Below, piece by piece: positions 45,845-57,772 of a DNA stretch of 64,000 nt. A program made the translations under genes and the position numbers. The DNA is from Campanula takesimana (Eukaryota > Streptophyta > Magnoliopsida > Asterales > Campanulaceae), in NCBI GenBank assembly GCA_026119855.1, contig JAOWBW010001120.1, positions 310,001 through 374,000 of the forward strand, read 5' to 3'. Every line of letters starts with the position of its first letter. The stretch's first letter is position 1. The notes beneath the pieces are model-generated. The model saw only the letters and a program-made list of their open reading frames with translations, was not told the origin of the DNA and did not search any database.

Positions 45845-46289
45845 CTAATTTTTGCCTAGGCCGCCCTTGTGGGTTTTCAACCTAGCGAGCTTTCCTCTTT
45901 TCTTTTCTTCTTGAAATAGGGGACGGACTTTTGAGTAGTACTTCTTCAGCTTGTCCATGTTGACGGGCTTCAGCAGTTGATCTCCATCTAGTTCTGCGAG
46001 TTGTACCGCTCCTCCGGAGAGTACCTTCTTGACTATGTAAGGGCCTATCCATCTTTGTCCCCATTTTCCCATAGGATTGAATGGTCCAGGACGATGTTCG
46101 CGTAGGACTAGGTCCCCTTATTTGATGTTTCTGGACTTGACTTTCTTATTGAATGCTCGGGCCATTCTCCATGGATATGCTTGGATATGCTCGGCGGCTC
46201 GAAGTCTTCATTCATCTAGCAGGGCTAATTGTTCATAACGGCTGTCAAACCACGTGACTTCCTTCACTTGGTTTTCTAGGAGAACCCAT
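45845..46289 (-). pseudogene. Element D integrase C terminus
   Basis: Continues the integrase at 57773 after the F insertion: VLLENQVKEVTWFDSRYEQL, MARAFNKKVKSR, GKWGQRWIGPYIVKKVLSGG, AVQLAELDGDQLLKPVNMDK. The tail runs about 25 residues past the end seen in C. Two stops (TGA at about 46210, TAA at about 46118) interrupt it. The last five bases, CCCAT (46285-46289), are the target duplication of F. Confidence 0.5.
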
Positions 46290-47189
46290 TGTAGATACCC
46301 CGGGAAAAACATCACTTGGCTAGAGCGGTGAATTATCCTAGGATGGTCATGTCCCATTGATGGGGATTGCATACATTACTAAGAAATGCAAAATAAGAAA
46401 AGAAGGAGGTAAAGTTGTACCTTAAGAAAGAGGACCTTAAACTTGGCGAGAAAGTGGTGTTTGTTGTAGCGAAATTGTTGTAGAACAATTTGTGTAGAGT
46501 CTTGTTACTAAGAACTCTTGTTGGGAGAATTTGTGTATATTGTAGTGGTAAAGAAAGTTGAAGTCTAAAATTGAGGTCCTAAAAGTCTAGAGTTTTGGCT
46601 AGAGAGAAAATGTTGAGGTCCCCTTTCTAAGGTAGAAGAAGGGGGTTTTTATAGGTAAAAAGAGAGGGAAAGGTTGGAGGAAAGATGATCAATCCCTGTG
46701 AAATGGAATTGACCATAAAAAATAAGATAAATAAAATAATAAATGAAATAAATAAAAGAAAATCAAATAAAAATCAAAAGGAAATATTTTGTTTTTATGA
46801 AAAGGGCTAGAAATATGGGATTGGGATGTCACAAATAAAAAGGTTTTAATGTTGTGATCAAGGAAGGGATTTTGACTAAAGAAGATGTTTGTAAATAAGA
46901 AAAATGAGGGAAATAAGGTGCAATCCGCTACTACCAAAGTGGGAAGCGCGCGGGTCCGGCCTTTGGGGCGAGAAGCGCGCGGGGCCCATTGATAGTGTCG
47001 GAGGCGCCCGCAGGTGAAAATAACAGAATGACAGAATGACTCTAAAAGTTAACTCTGTTATGCAGTTTAGTCCAAAACTAACGGAATCAGTTAGGAACTT
47101 AACAGAAATAACAGAAATTAACATAAACAAGTTAAATAAAAATACTATGTATGCAATCGGGGTGAGAGGTCCAAAGCGGGGTGTCTACA
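46290..47189 (-). repeat. Element F 3' LTR
   Basis: A 900-bp LTR, related to but distinct from those of C, E and H. CpG-rich triple cluster at 46941-47013 (GAAGCGCGCGGGTCC, GAAGCGCGCGGGGCC, GGAGGCGCCCGC). TATA box is the complement of 46646-46653, separated from the cluster by an AT-rich stretch (46680-46920) absent from the other LTRs. Confidence 0.5.
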
Positions 47190-50100
47190 GAGCCCCTCGG
47201 CGACGCGGATTGCAAAGCAAAACACGTCGACGAAAGAAAGACAACCGCCGAGGACATCGACAAGAGAAAGTAAAGACTCGATAAAACATAAATTTGAAAT
47301 TTGAGAAGGATAGGGGTGAGCTCCCTGTGTGAGCGGCTTTATTGATATAGAAAGGATATGGCGGGATCCGTTTTGCTAAAGTGGGATCCGTTTGCTGAAG
47401 CGGGATCCGTTTGCTGAAGCGGGATCCGTTTGCTGATGCGGGATCCATTTTGCTGATGTGGGATCCGTTTGCGGATGGTGGGAACCGAGGCTCCGTCTTC
47501 CTATATGTGATATTGTTGTGTAGCTTGATGGAAAGGTGGTGATTTTGAGGCTCACCATGGACCGAGTTATTATCTTTGAACTGTAATTGTTTGACTCTGT
47601 GGGATGCAGGCGTAGTTGATGGCGGATCACTTTCTGCTGGGGATGAAGAGCCTTGCGTTGCAGATGCTGTTGACCTTGTGGTGGTACCTGTTAAGTATGT
47701 GCTTTGCAGGTATATGTTCTTGTGACATGTATGAGATGTGAAATGGCAGTTATGAGAGAAATTGTGCTTGTGGTGTGATGTGATTTGAAGGCAGTTTGCA
47801 TGAGAGAGAATTTTTGTAAGAATGGAGAAAGTGATTTTGTGTGCGGTGTGATTTGAGGAAAGCCTCGGATGTATTCATACCTTCACTTACCATTGCCGTT
47901 GGATGGATTAGTGTTGTGGTGGTGGATGCCTTGATGCTTTTGATGAAGAATGTCCATGCTTTGGATGGAGAATGATGATGTTGATGATGATGAATTGTTT
48001 TTGCCTTTGATGGAGTGTCGGTGAGATGGTATTCTGGGTGATGGGTTGGTCGTGCCAAAAGGCTGCCTACGTATCCCTTTAAGAGAATCAGACCAGTGTA
48101 GTTCAAGGATGATGGAGAGTGCTGGGGAGGAATGCTAGGAGAAAAGAAAAATAAAACACATACTTTTGCGCAAGTAAGGGGACAAGGAAAAAGAAAAGAA
48201 AAATCCTTTTTTTTTTTTAAAAAAAAAAAAAGAAGGAAAAGAGTATGCACACATGTGATAAATTTTTTATTTTTTTTTAGTTCATGGGTGAACCATTTTG
48301 ACCATTGTGTATTTGTAATGCCAACCCAAGATCAAGTCATGTTCGACCAAAGTCCGGATTGCCTTGCTTGAATTCTGTCGTCGTTGCCGTTGTGCCCAAC
48401 GAAAAGTGATTTCTAGCCCCAAGAGATGTGTCAGTTATGGGGCTCCAAAAGACATTCGATGCCGAGATAAGGGGTTGCTGATTGTAAAGCCCCTAGAATG
48501 CCTTTGATGCCAAACTATGAGAGACTTGCATAGACCCAAGATGAATCGACTCTTGACCTTTTCAAATAAATCGCCTTTTGCTGTTGACGTGAGCAAGCTC
48601 CAAGAGAAGATCATTGATACCAAGCTTCGAGAGATTACTAAGCCCCATGTGTTGTGGGCTTGTTGTTTGCGAGCTTGTAGATGGCGGGATGTGAAGACCT
48701 TTCGGTGTGAATCCCCAACTTATCTTGGCATTGTATTGAGAGCAGATGCACTATTGGGTAGTACTCATGAAAGTGATCTTGCTCTTGTTTGGAGATGAAT
48801 GGCCCTTTTTTTGTGGTTGGTACCCAAGTGGCGGAGGGTCCATATTGAAAATGCAGTAGAATCTTCGGGAAATGTCTCGTGGGAGATGGTGATGTTGTTG
48901 CGGATGATAGGGTTTTGACATGATAAAGTCTCAAACAGTACGTTTGCTTGAGTCTTCTTGAGTCGAACTAATAACGGATCTTCGGATGCAGCCTGTGCTT
49001 TTGATCTTGGAGAAGGGGCTGCAGTACTAACAGAAACATTGGGATTGGCCGAGGCATTTCCCGCTATAACCCAGTCACGTGAGTTTAGCATATTGAATCT
49101 TTTTCCTTTTCTCTAAGACTTCCTTCATAATCTCACTGAAAGTTCTAACAAAAATCATCAAATTCATTCATAACATTGGAGCCCTTATTCAAAGTCGTGG
49201 GAGATGGTGATGTTGTTGTGGAAGATAAGGCCTTGGCGTGATAAAATCTCAAACGGTATGTTTTCTTGAGTCTTCTTGAGTTGAACTAATAACGGATCTT
49301 CGGGTGCAGCCTGTGCTTTTGATCTTGGAGAAGGGGGTGCAGTACTTGCAGAAACATTGGGATTGGCCGTAACTCTGGTCGAGTTATCATATTGGCATTT
49401 CCTTGAATCCTTTTCCTTTTCTCTAAGACTTCTTTCATGATCTCTTTGTAAGTTCTAACAAAAATCATCAAATTCATTCATAACATCGCAGCCCTCATTT
49501 AAAACCAAGAGACCTTTGACTTGAGGTGTTGAAGATTGATCTCTTTCATATAAGACTTCTCCACATTGCATTGCTTGAGCATTGTTGTCCCAAAAGACTG
49601 TCGGTTGCGAAGCCCCAATATTTCCCTTTGCTTGTATCACTGTAATGCCGTAGCCCAAAAGATTGTAGATTGCGAAGCCCCTTGAGACATTCGGTGCTGA
49701 ATTGAGGAAGCTTCCAATGTTGCACATGACTCCGCCGGGGACACTGAAGTGAATTTCTTCTTACCGAGGGAGCCTTTAAAACTTGACCGTACCCCCTAGA
49801 GTGACACCATTGATTAGGAGTGAAACGAGAAGGGCCTATCCTTGATTGGGGGAACATGTATGAGCATATATGACAAGAAGGTGCTTCTCGACATTCCTTT
49901 TGAGAGTCTTTGAGGATAGTCTCACACATCTTTCTTGAGCGTAGCCCTAGGGCTCATTAACTATCAAATGAAGCAAGAGAAGTTTTCTTTCTCGAGTCAC
50001 ATATCCCCTAGGGCGTCATCACTTGTTGAGTAAAACAAGAGACTCGTCCTCGTGTGGGGAACAAACACAAGGGGACATGGCAAGAGCTACTCCATTCTCG

Positions 50101-51288
50101 GGAGTCTTTCGGCATACTTTAGAGGGACATGCTTGTAGAAGCTTGAATTATATGTTGTTGCTCGCTGCCCAAACTAACTGACTAGCTGGGGATTATTTTG
50201 TGCAACCTCATACCCCTTCAATAACAGGCTCGTTCTCGAACGGATCTTGGTTACCACGGGCTTTCTTTCTCATGAGCCCAAAGATGCACATTGCAAGAAC
50301 AATCTTTCAATAACCCAAAATGACCTTTGATGGTGCCATATCTCATCAAGCCTTTTGCAATTCCAAAGTTGGCTCGGTGGGGATTGACTTGCTGAGGAGA
50401 CCCAATGTAGAACTTGTGCAGTTGTCTTCCTTAGAGGCCGGAGATCTCCATTTCTCTTTCCCTTCTCTCTCTCACTCTTTCATTTTTTATAACGCACCCT
50501 GTTTTTTGCCTAGACCGCCCTTGGGGTTTTCAATCTAGTGAGCATCTCTTTTGCGTCTTCATTTTGACTCGATTAATGAGGAAGTGTGCATTGACTCTAG
50601 CGGAGGATGAGAGACATGTGATTTTGCGATGAAGACCTCTTGTCACTAAAGATGAGTGATATTGACTCGACTAGGGAAGTGTCCCTAGTATTGACTTCAT
50701 GTATGTATATTTTTTGAATGACTCACGAAGGCAAGTAAGTCATTAAGAGAGAAGATAAAGAAATCGCCAGTTTGATTGCAAGAAACTGGGAGTATCGCAA
50801 AAAGAAGAGAAACCCCTAGACTCGACAAGGAATTGATAGCGATTCCAAATCTAAGAAAGTTGTTCAATCATTTGGTGATTAATTCATTGGCAAATGAATC
50901 GTACAAAGATGTCATGACAAGTTTGAGAGGAAGGCCGATCACCATAACGCGCTAGGGCTAAACATATCTTCTTTCTTGCATGAGACCGGACCCGAAGGTT
51001 GCCTACGTTCCTCCAGTGAAGAGGCTCAGGTCACCGTATTTCTTGTGGATGCTCCATTCATCGAGATGGTTGTTTCTTCATCCTTCATCGGTGGAATGAT
51101 GTTGATCTTGTACTTCTTTGATTGAGGGGGATTTTTTTTTTTTTTGCCTAGGTTCATTTGAGGATTTCAACCTAGCGAGATTTTTTTTTCCTACTACTAG
51201 GTAGAGAAAGAGAAATGGAGATTGCTGTTGTAGTCCCCATTGTCGTTGTAGCCTTCCTTGCGGCATGATCTCTTGTTGAGACCCTATT
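47190..51288 (-). other. Element F long 3' region
   Basis: Non-coding sequence homologous to 36856-40816 of H. Holds a short relic of the AGCAAACGGATCCCGC repeat (47362-47478), module 2 (48035-48110 and 50988-51045), module 1 (50498-50540 and 51145-51185), long T/A runs (about 48209-48232), and two copies of the degraded gag-protease linker. Open frames here (e.g. with QAASEDPLLVRLKKTQA) are relics of gag. Confidence 0.5.
48885..49505. repeat. Tandem duplication of about 310 bp
   Basis: The block beginning GGGAGATGGTGATGTTGTTG at 48883 recurs at 49199, and the shared text continues through ATAACGGATCTTCGG, CTGTGCTTTTGATCTTGGAG and CATCAAATTCATTCATAACA. H has this block once (38830-39160). 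Confidence 0.5.
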
Positions 51289-51875
51289 TCAAATCTGAGC
51301 CCCTTCCTTGATGAGTTCTTGCATGTTCTCACTCTCTAACTGTTGTTCTTCAACCACGGTAAACTCACCATTGTCAATCAAGTCTTGGACGATGTTGCGG
51401 ATGGAGAAGCAATCCTCGGTGAGGTGACCGCTGCATAGGTGATAGTCACACCACTTGTGGTGGGCATGGTTGCGATGCAATGGTTGTGGTTGCTTGTACC
51501 CTTGGAGAGGAGAAATTTGTCCCTTTGCTTTGAGATCTTCATAGGCCTTGGTAACGGTCATACCTTGGAGGGGAGTGTAGACACGTTATTGGTAGAACCT
51601 TTGTGACTTTTGAGAGGCGAGCCACTTGAACATGCCTTACCATTGACCTTTGCCTTGTTGTCGGTGAACTCTCGTAAACGGGCCTTAAGTTCGGACACTT
51701 CTTCCTTATGAATTCTCCTCTCGAGATCAAGACGGGCTTGCCATAAATCATCCTTGCGGCGGGCCTCCTCGACAAGTCTATCCATTTGTTCCCCCATGTC
51801 TCTTATTATGTTGAAGAGCCTTTCGTTGGCCACGGAAGCATTCTCACCCTTGTTATTGTTGCCGCTTGAAGCCAT
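51289..51875 (-). pseudogene. Element F gag, internally deleted
   Basis: Starts MASSGNNNKGENASVANERL at 51875, with a charged coiled coil (LVEEARRKDDLWQARLDLER). It then passes, after a frameshift near 51560, directly to the C-terminal part: LKAKGQISPLQGYKQPQP and a zinc knuckle CDYHLCSGHLTEDC (CX2HX4HX4C). It ends at 51289. The central gag domain that E has (FKGNSCPMAHIETYI...AAKDWYATL) is missing. After the stop comes the 3' region, not protease. Confidence 0.5.
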
Positions 51876-52786
51876 TGGACCTATGGATAGAACACGATTG
51901 ATCTTAGGTTGGCCCCACAAATACCTTTTGAATCAAATGATTTAACCCACGAACAAGATAAAAGACTCAAACCACATAAAAAAATGACTCATTTTTTTTA
52001 TTTACAAAAGTAGGAAGGACGTAGTCCTTTCTTCTAGAAAAAAAAATAGTGGAATCGTCACACTAGTATATAGACCTTCTCGCGGTCCCATATACTCATC
52101 GGATTCCACTACGCTTGTGATTCCTACATGTGTCGGGATTAAACTAAATTAATGTCATAAAGCATACATGCGGGGATGGATTTTTTACTTTTGTCCATAA
52201 TAACCGCTTTGGGGATGGATTTTTATTTCGCCCATGACAACCGTTTGTTTCTCTTGGAAATGACATGTATGATTTGATGACATTAGTTTAGGGAAATCTC
52301 GGTACATAAAAACCAACTTGGTCACGGAGTGTTAGAACCTAAACTAACAATTGTGTGGCTTGTGCTCGGCTAAAGAGAGGCTTAAAGGTCACCCCCGGAA
52401 TGTAGTTGTGAACTACGCCACGGGCTGAGGTTTACCGCTTCGGAAGAGTCATGGTCGAGTGGAGCTTAAAACTTCCTAGGATGGGCCTCGACGGGTTTGG
52501 GTTTGTACTTGTGCGACTCGATTGTGAGCAATTAATAAGAATATGTGCATGTAGTGTGAGGTCAAGCCAAGTGACAAAATAATTTTTTTTGAAAAAGAAA
52601 ATGAAAGCAAATAAGCACATAATTTACAACTTTCGAATCACCCGTGTGACCGATAAAAAAAATAAACAGAACAAAAAAAGGAGGTTCTGTGAAGGCCCGG
52701 TGCCCACACTGTCATTCTGTTCTGTTTCTGTACTATTCACTATTCTGTTTCTGGGAAATTGCCCAGACGCGCTCGCGTTGGGCTGC
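51876..52786 (-). other. Element F leader
   Basis: Homologous to the leader of E (60810-61600) on the opposite strand, for example 52585-52660 with 60905-60980 and 52075-52140 with 61440-61505. At the break with G lies the CpG motif CCCAGACGCGCTCGCGTTGGG (52762-52782). Confidence 0.5.
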
Positions 52787-54287
52787 TGTAAGTACCCCAA
52801 TCTGAAACCGACCTATCTTAGAAGTAGCCTTAGCACCGTTTCAGGGATAAGCTAATAGGCCAGGACCTCCCTAGGATAAGCTATAAATTCCAGGACTACT
52901 CTGGTATAAAATTGGAAAAATCTAGAAGCTCGCCAGGCTGAGCCGTACGGATGCTTTGGGTACTAGAGGGGCCTAGTCGTACGGCTGGTTTGGGCACCCT
53001 CAGTCCCTATAAATAGAACCCCTTGGTGATCATTTCAGGGGGAGAGAAATACACATTAGGGAGGTCACTCTGCTGGAATTACCACAGAGTAAGAGTGAGA
53101 GTGATCACAAACCAAAAAAAGGAGAGAAGAAAGGAAGATTGGCCATAACCATCATAGGTAAAGCTACCTCCCCCTCCCTTCTCTTCATCTTACTCCTATT
53201 TTCTTTCTTATATCTTGGTTATACATGTATTTACTCTTCATTCATGCAAAGACTTGTCCATTTCAAGCACCTTTTATTTCTTGCAAGACTTGTCCATTAT
53301 CAAGCACTATATACCTATCTATTACATTACTATCTTGTCCAAGCTATGAGAAGTTCCAAGGTGCCCTCCATACCTTGTATGGAAGAGGTTCTAAACCTAG
53401 ACACTCATAGACTTGTTGATTGTCATTTACATTCCTTATTCATTTAAATGTTATGCTTGTTTGGCCATGATAATCATGAGGGTGATGAAACTTTAGTGTT
53501 CATCATTTTCCTCTTTGGTTTAGCCTCAAAATCCCACTTTTGGGTCATAAATATTCAATCTTTATGTGTTATTTTGACTCTTGGAAGGATTTTAAGTCAT
53601 AAAAATGTCATCTTGGTGATAAAGTTCCAATCTTTATTCACCAAATGACCAACTTTGGTCCAAAGGGGACATTCATCAACTTTCTTGATTTTCTCCTATG
53701 ATTGCTCATGATCACACCCAAATACTTGTTTTGGGGGACCAAGTGATGATCATTTAGCATAGGAATGATGTTATAAAACTTGTAAAATGATTTCTTGCAA
53801 ACTGGGATCAAAACAGTTTGTCCAGCTTCAGACAGAATGCCCTGTTTCTGCTCTGAACTGGACTGTTCTTGAGCAAACTGTAAAAATCCCAGAATTGCCT
53901 CCTATAGCCGTACGGCTACTTTAGGTAGGAGGGCAAAATTGCCTATTTTGCCCTCTGACCTTTATCTTATCACTCAAGGACCCCTTTTTCAGCCGAGTTT
54001 CTCAAATAAAGTCAACAACAGAACGTCTTCCGTTAAATACACACACACACATATGCACATTTTAACTAACTTAGGGAGACTCGGCTTTGTCCGAGGCAAC
54101 TTGAGAGGACGTAAAAACTCCTCCCAAGTTGTAACCTGACCTCCGAACCTTTGAACTCAAACCTTTTGTAATTTTGTTGGGTTTAAAAATTAAAAAAATG
54201 TGGCGACTCCGTTAAATTTGACCGGTTCCCATGTTTGGCGTTTCGCCCCATACTCATCGCGTTTCCGCGTGGGGCGGGATCCTTACA
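52787..54287 (+). repeat. Element G 5' LTR
   Basis: A 1501-bp LTR, TGTAAGTACCCC...GATCCTTACA, followed after one base by a primer-binding site. TATA box TATAAATA at 53008-53015, just downstream of two palindromes AGCCGTACGG and TCGTACGGCT (52940-52985). A perfect palindrome AGCCGTACGGCT lies further in at 53903-53914. Confidence 0.5.
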
Positions 54288-54288
54288 G

Positions 54289-54306
54289 TGGCGACTCCGC
54301 TGGGGA
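54289..54306 (+). promoter_or_regulatory. Element G primer-binding site
   Basis: TGGCGACTCCGCTGGGGA, one base after the LTR. It nearly equals the site in E (TGGCGACTCTGCTGGG). The complement ends in ...GAGTCGCCA, as a tRNA 3' end would; tRNA-Arg is the primer usually named for Tat/Ogre elements. Confidence 0.5.
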
Positions 54307-57003
54307 TTAGAGTGCTTTCGGACTTCTTTCTAGAAGGTTCGGGGGCATTCTTGTGTGGGTCAAACTCCCGTTCCCGTTAGTTGACTTCTTGCATATTTGT
54401 GTGTGTTTGATGTTTCTGTTTGAACTGTTTTGAGTACATACGTTCTGGAAATACAATAAACTGGGGCTTGATGATCAGAAGTTGGAGAAACTGAGAAAAA
54501 TCTTCACCCTCTTGCTTTAGCCGTTCGGCTACTTTGGGTAGGGGCCAGAATGTTGTCAATTAACAGTTTGGTGCAGGGCTGCAACATTCTGGGTGCCCCT
54601 CTGCTTCTACTTGTCCAGGTTCCAAATTTACAGTCTTACTTGTGCACATTACCTTCATTCTTTTGGCCAAAACTTGGTTTTAAAAGGTAATAAAACTTGG
54701 TTATGCATGATCTTTTGTCAATAAAATGGTTTCTAAAACCTCATCATGCATAATTCTTTTTGTAAGGATTTTTCTTGAGTCTTCTTGTTGTGCGCAAATT
54801 GCTTTGTACAAAAGGGTTTCAATGTAAAATATTTCTTTTGCAAAAGTTTGATTCAAAATTCTTTGTTGTGCACAACTTGGTACATGTACAAGTTTTGGTC
54901 TTTGTTTGCTTATATTCCTTGATTTGTTGAGTATAAATTGCTCAATCCATGCTTGTTCATACTTGTTCATATCTTGCTTATGCCATGCTCATGCTATCGA
55001 AAAACAAATTGAAAATCTCTCTTTTTACTCAAAAGGGAGCATAGAATGACTTCACACCACGCGCACTTGACCGTGCACGTTCCAAATACCCTTTAAACCC
55101 GGGGTGGATGCCACGATGCAGCTCGTTGGGCGCTCTTGTTCCCTTCGATGACCTTCCCTTCCGAACCGAGTCAACCACACATGTCCGTGACACACAAATA
55201 CCGTGACTTCGGTTGGTTTTTGGTCTAGCTCACGTTGCCACATCCTTAATGCGTGTCTAAGGTTAATCATGGCCAAGTTAGCGCCCGAGTCATGACTCCT
55301 TGTGAAAGCAAGTGTGACCATGATCAATTTTGACCAGGTCCTTGACTTACGCATTAATGTTGACCGTAATTAACCTAAGTCATGTATTAAGGATAGGGTA
55401 ACACCGTGTTGTCAAGCCCTAATGAATGGTCCATACTAATCATCCTTCATCCCAAGGATAAGGTTCGAGAGCCCTCATCAAAGATGAGGTTATGCCAGAA
55501 GTCCCTTATGTCCCTAAGACGAATCTCGACCTTAACCGGGGCTTAATCATGATTGGAATGGCTCACGCATTGGGAATCTTGAGACGCACTAGACCTTAGG
55601 ATCATTTCTTTCGGTCGATCGAATCCGCTTGCCCTATAGGGCCCTCGCCCGGGACAGTCTATCCTTAGGAGTGTGCAAGGCAGGTGAAAAACGAGGGGTC
55701 TATAGGCGTAGTGATGGCCTCCACTGATCCAGGATATAGAATAGTTGCGAAAAATAAGAGGAATATTTTCCAACCATTTAGGAATAAAAATGTGTTTTAA
55801 GTAAAGTTGAACGAATAAATAATTGCACGTGGCATGAGCTTGCTCCGTTCTTTATTTCTTGTCTTCGACACATTCTTGCGTTAATAAATGTCACTTTGTT
55901 AAGTCTTTGGACGGACCCCCGTTGTCCTCCAAGACCTCCGCTTGTGATTTCGTTAAGTCTTTGGACGGACCCCCGTTGTCCTCCAAGACCTCCGTTATGT
56001 GATTTCGTCAAGTCTTTGGACGGACCCCCGTTGTCCTCCAAGACCTCCGTTATGTGATTTCGTTAAGTCTTTGGACGGACCCCCGTTATCCTCCAAGACC
56101 TCCGCTTGTGATTTCGTTAAGTCTTTGGACGGACCCCCGTTGTCCTCCAAGAAGTCTGTTACAACCTTGTAAGTAGACCCCCGTTTGAATCTCGGATGGA
56201 TTTAAGATCCCATTTGAACCTGTCCACCTTTTTACCCCATAGGTCTAAGCCTAGCGGTCGTTCCCCATCAGTAGCATGAGCATTCACTCAGTGTTTACCC
56301 AATCCTAAAGCTACCTTTTGTCTTCCCCGTAACTCAGATGAAGTGAAAGAGAGCACCATGTCGCCGCCTAGTGCGTGTGGAGTTAGAAAGTTCCCCTGTC
56401 ACTACAACTTCTCCGATCCGGTACCTCAGAAAGACCGCTTTGATGGATGGTAGTTCAGGAAACGACGTTGACCCGGATAGCCTGACGAACGAAGAGTTGT
56501 TCCAAGCTTCAGAAACCCCCGGGCTGAGAAAGAAGTCATCACAGATAGCCACAGAGAAACGCAAACTCCGTCTTATGAGTCGACGAGGCAAAGAGATGTC
56601 ACAACTGATGGGCCCTTCACCAAAGTGACCAACCACAATGAAAGGGTGGAAGCTACCCGACCTACGGATTGTAACCGAAGATTTCCCCCTCCATCTCACC
56701 AAAATACCAAGGCCTCCATTTCTTCGCCCCAACACGCCGTCATCCATAACGAGCCTCTCACTCAAATCTTCCTGACTCCGCCTCATCCCAAATCCAACAT
56801 CTCCCATGAGACACTTCCTATAAAACCCCAAACACAATCCACTCAAAAGGCCCGCAAACCACTGTTCACACCAGTTACGCCTCAAGCATCATACTCACAA
56901 CACCTTCCCAATCGTGTCCCTTCTCGATTCAATGCCATCAACCAAGTCACCAGAGATCAGTCACTGTTTAAACCATATATGGATACCCGACCAGGCATCA
57001 CTA
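54307..57003 (+). other. Element G leader and possible gag start, truncated
   Basis: Leader with the CpG motif TAGCCGTTCGGCTACTTTGGG (54520-54540) and a 54-bp tandem repeat. From about 56370, plus-strand frames rich in Pro, Thr and Ser (KLRLMSRRGKEMSQL, then QSTQKARKPLFTPVTPQASY) could be the start of a gag-like ORF with a frame change near 56625; no domain was recognised. The sequence joins LTR F at 57004 without any G 3' LTR, so G is truncated. Confidence 0.5.
55898..56158. repeat. Tandem repeat, five units of 54-55 bp
   Basis: Unit GTTAAGTCTTTGGACGGACC then CCCGTTGTCCTCCAAGACCTCCG and a short tail (CTTGTGATTTC or TTATGTGATTTC); the last unit is partial. Antisense open frames here are products of the repeat. 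Confidence 0.5.
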
Positions 57004-57772
57004 ACTTAAGAAAGAGGACCTCAAACTTGGCGAGAAAGTGGTGTTTGTTGTAGAGAAATTGTTGTAGAACAATTTGTGTAGAGTCTTGTTACTAAGAACT
57101 CTTGTTGGGAGAATTTGTGTATATTGTAGTGGTAAAGAAAGTTGAAGTCTAAAATTGAGGTCCTAAAAGTCTAGAGTTTTGGCTAGAGAGAAAATGTTGA
57201 GGTCCCCTTTCTAAGGTAGAAGAATGGGGTTTTTATAGGTAAAAAGAGAGGGAAAGGTTAGAGGGAAAGATGATCAATCCATGTGAAATGGAATTGACCA
57301 ATAAAAAATAAGATAAATAAAATAATAAATCAAATAAATAAAAGAAAATCAAATAAAAATAAAAAGGAAATATTTTGTTTTTATGAAAAGGGCTAGAAAT
57401 ATGGGATTGGGATGTCACAAATAAAAAGGTTTTAATGTTTGTGATCAAGGGATTTTGACTAAAGAAGATGTTTGTAAATAAGAAAAGGGAGGGAAATAAG
57501 GTGCAATCCGCTACTACGAAAGTGGGAAGCGCGCGGGTCCGGCCTTTGGGGCGAGAAGCGCACGCGGCCCGTTGACAGTGTCGAAGGCGCCCGCGGGTGA
57601 AAATAACAGAATGACAGAATGACTCTAAAAGTTAACTCTGTTATGCAGTTTAGTCCAAAACTAACGGAATCAGTTAGGAACTTAACAGAAGTAACAGAAA
57701 TTAACAAAAACAAGTTAAATAAAAATACTATGTATGTAATCGGGGTGAGAGGTCCGAAGCGGGGTGTCTACA
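57004..57772 (-). repeat. Element F 5' LTR, truncated
   Basis: Matches the F 3' LTR almost base for base from CTTAAGAAAGAGGACC to GGGGTGTCTACA. The last part of the LTR, the primer-binding site and the start of the leader were lost at the junction with G. CpG cluster at 57525-57598. Confidence 0.5.

Larger units (their letters stand above)
46290..57772 (-). mobile_element. Gypsy derivative F, pol-less Tat-type element, with insertion G
   Basis: Bounded by LTR ends TGTAGATACC (46290) and TGTCTACA (57772) and by the direct repeat CCCAT (46285-46289, 57773-57777), so both ends of one insertion are present. Order in the minus sense: 5' LTR (truncated, 57004-57772), G insertion (52787-57003), leader (51876-52786), short gag (51289-51875), 3' region (47190-51288), 3' LTR (46290-47189). 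No protease, RT, RNase H or integrase is present. Confidence 0.5.

Noticed and set aside
56334..56885. 183-codon minus-strand frame
   Set aside because: No recognisable motif; it is antisense to the Pro/Thr/Ser-rich frames of G and likely a shadow.
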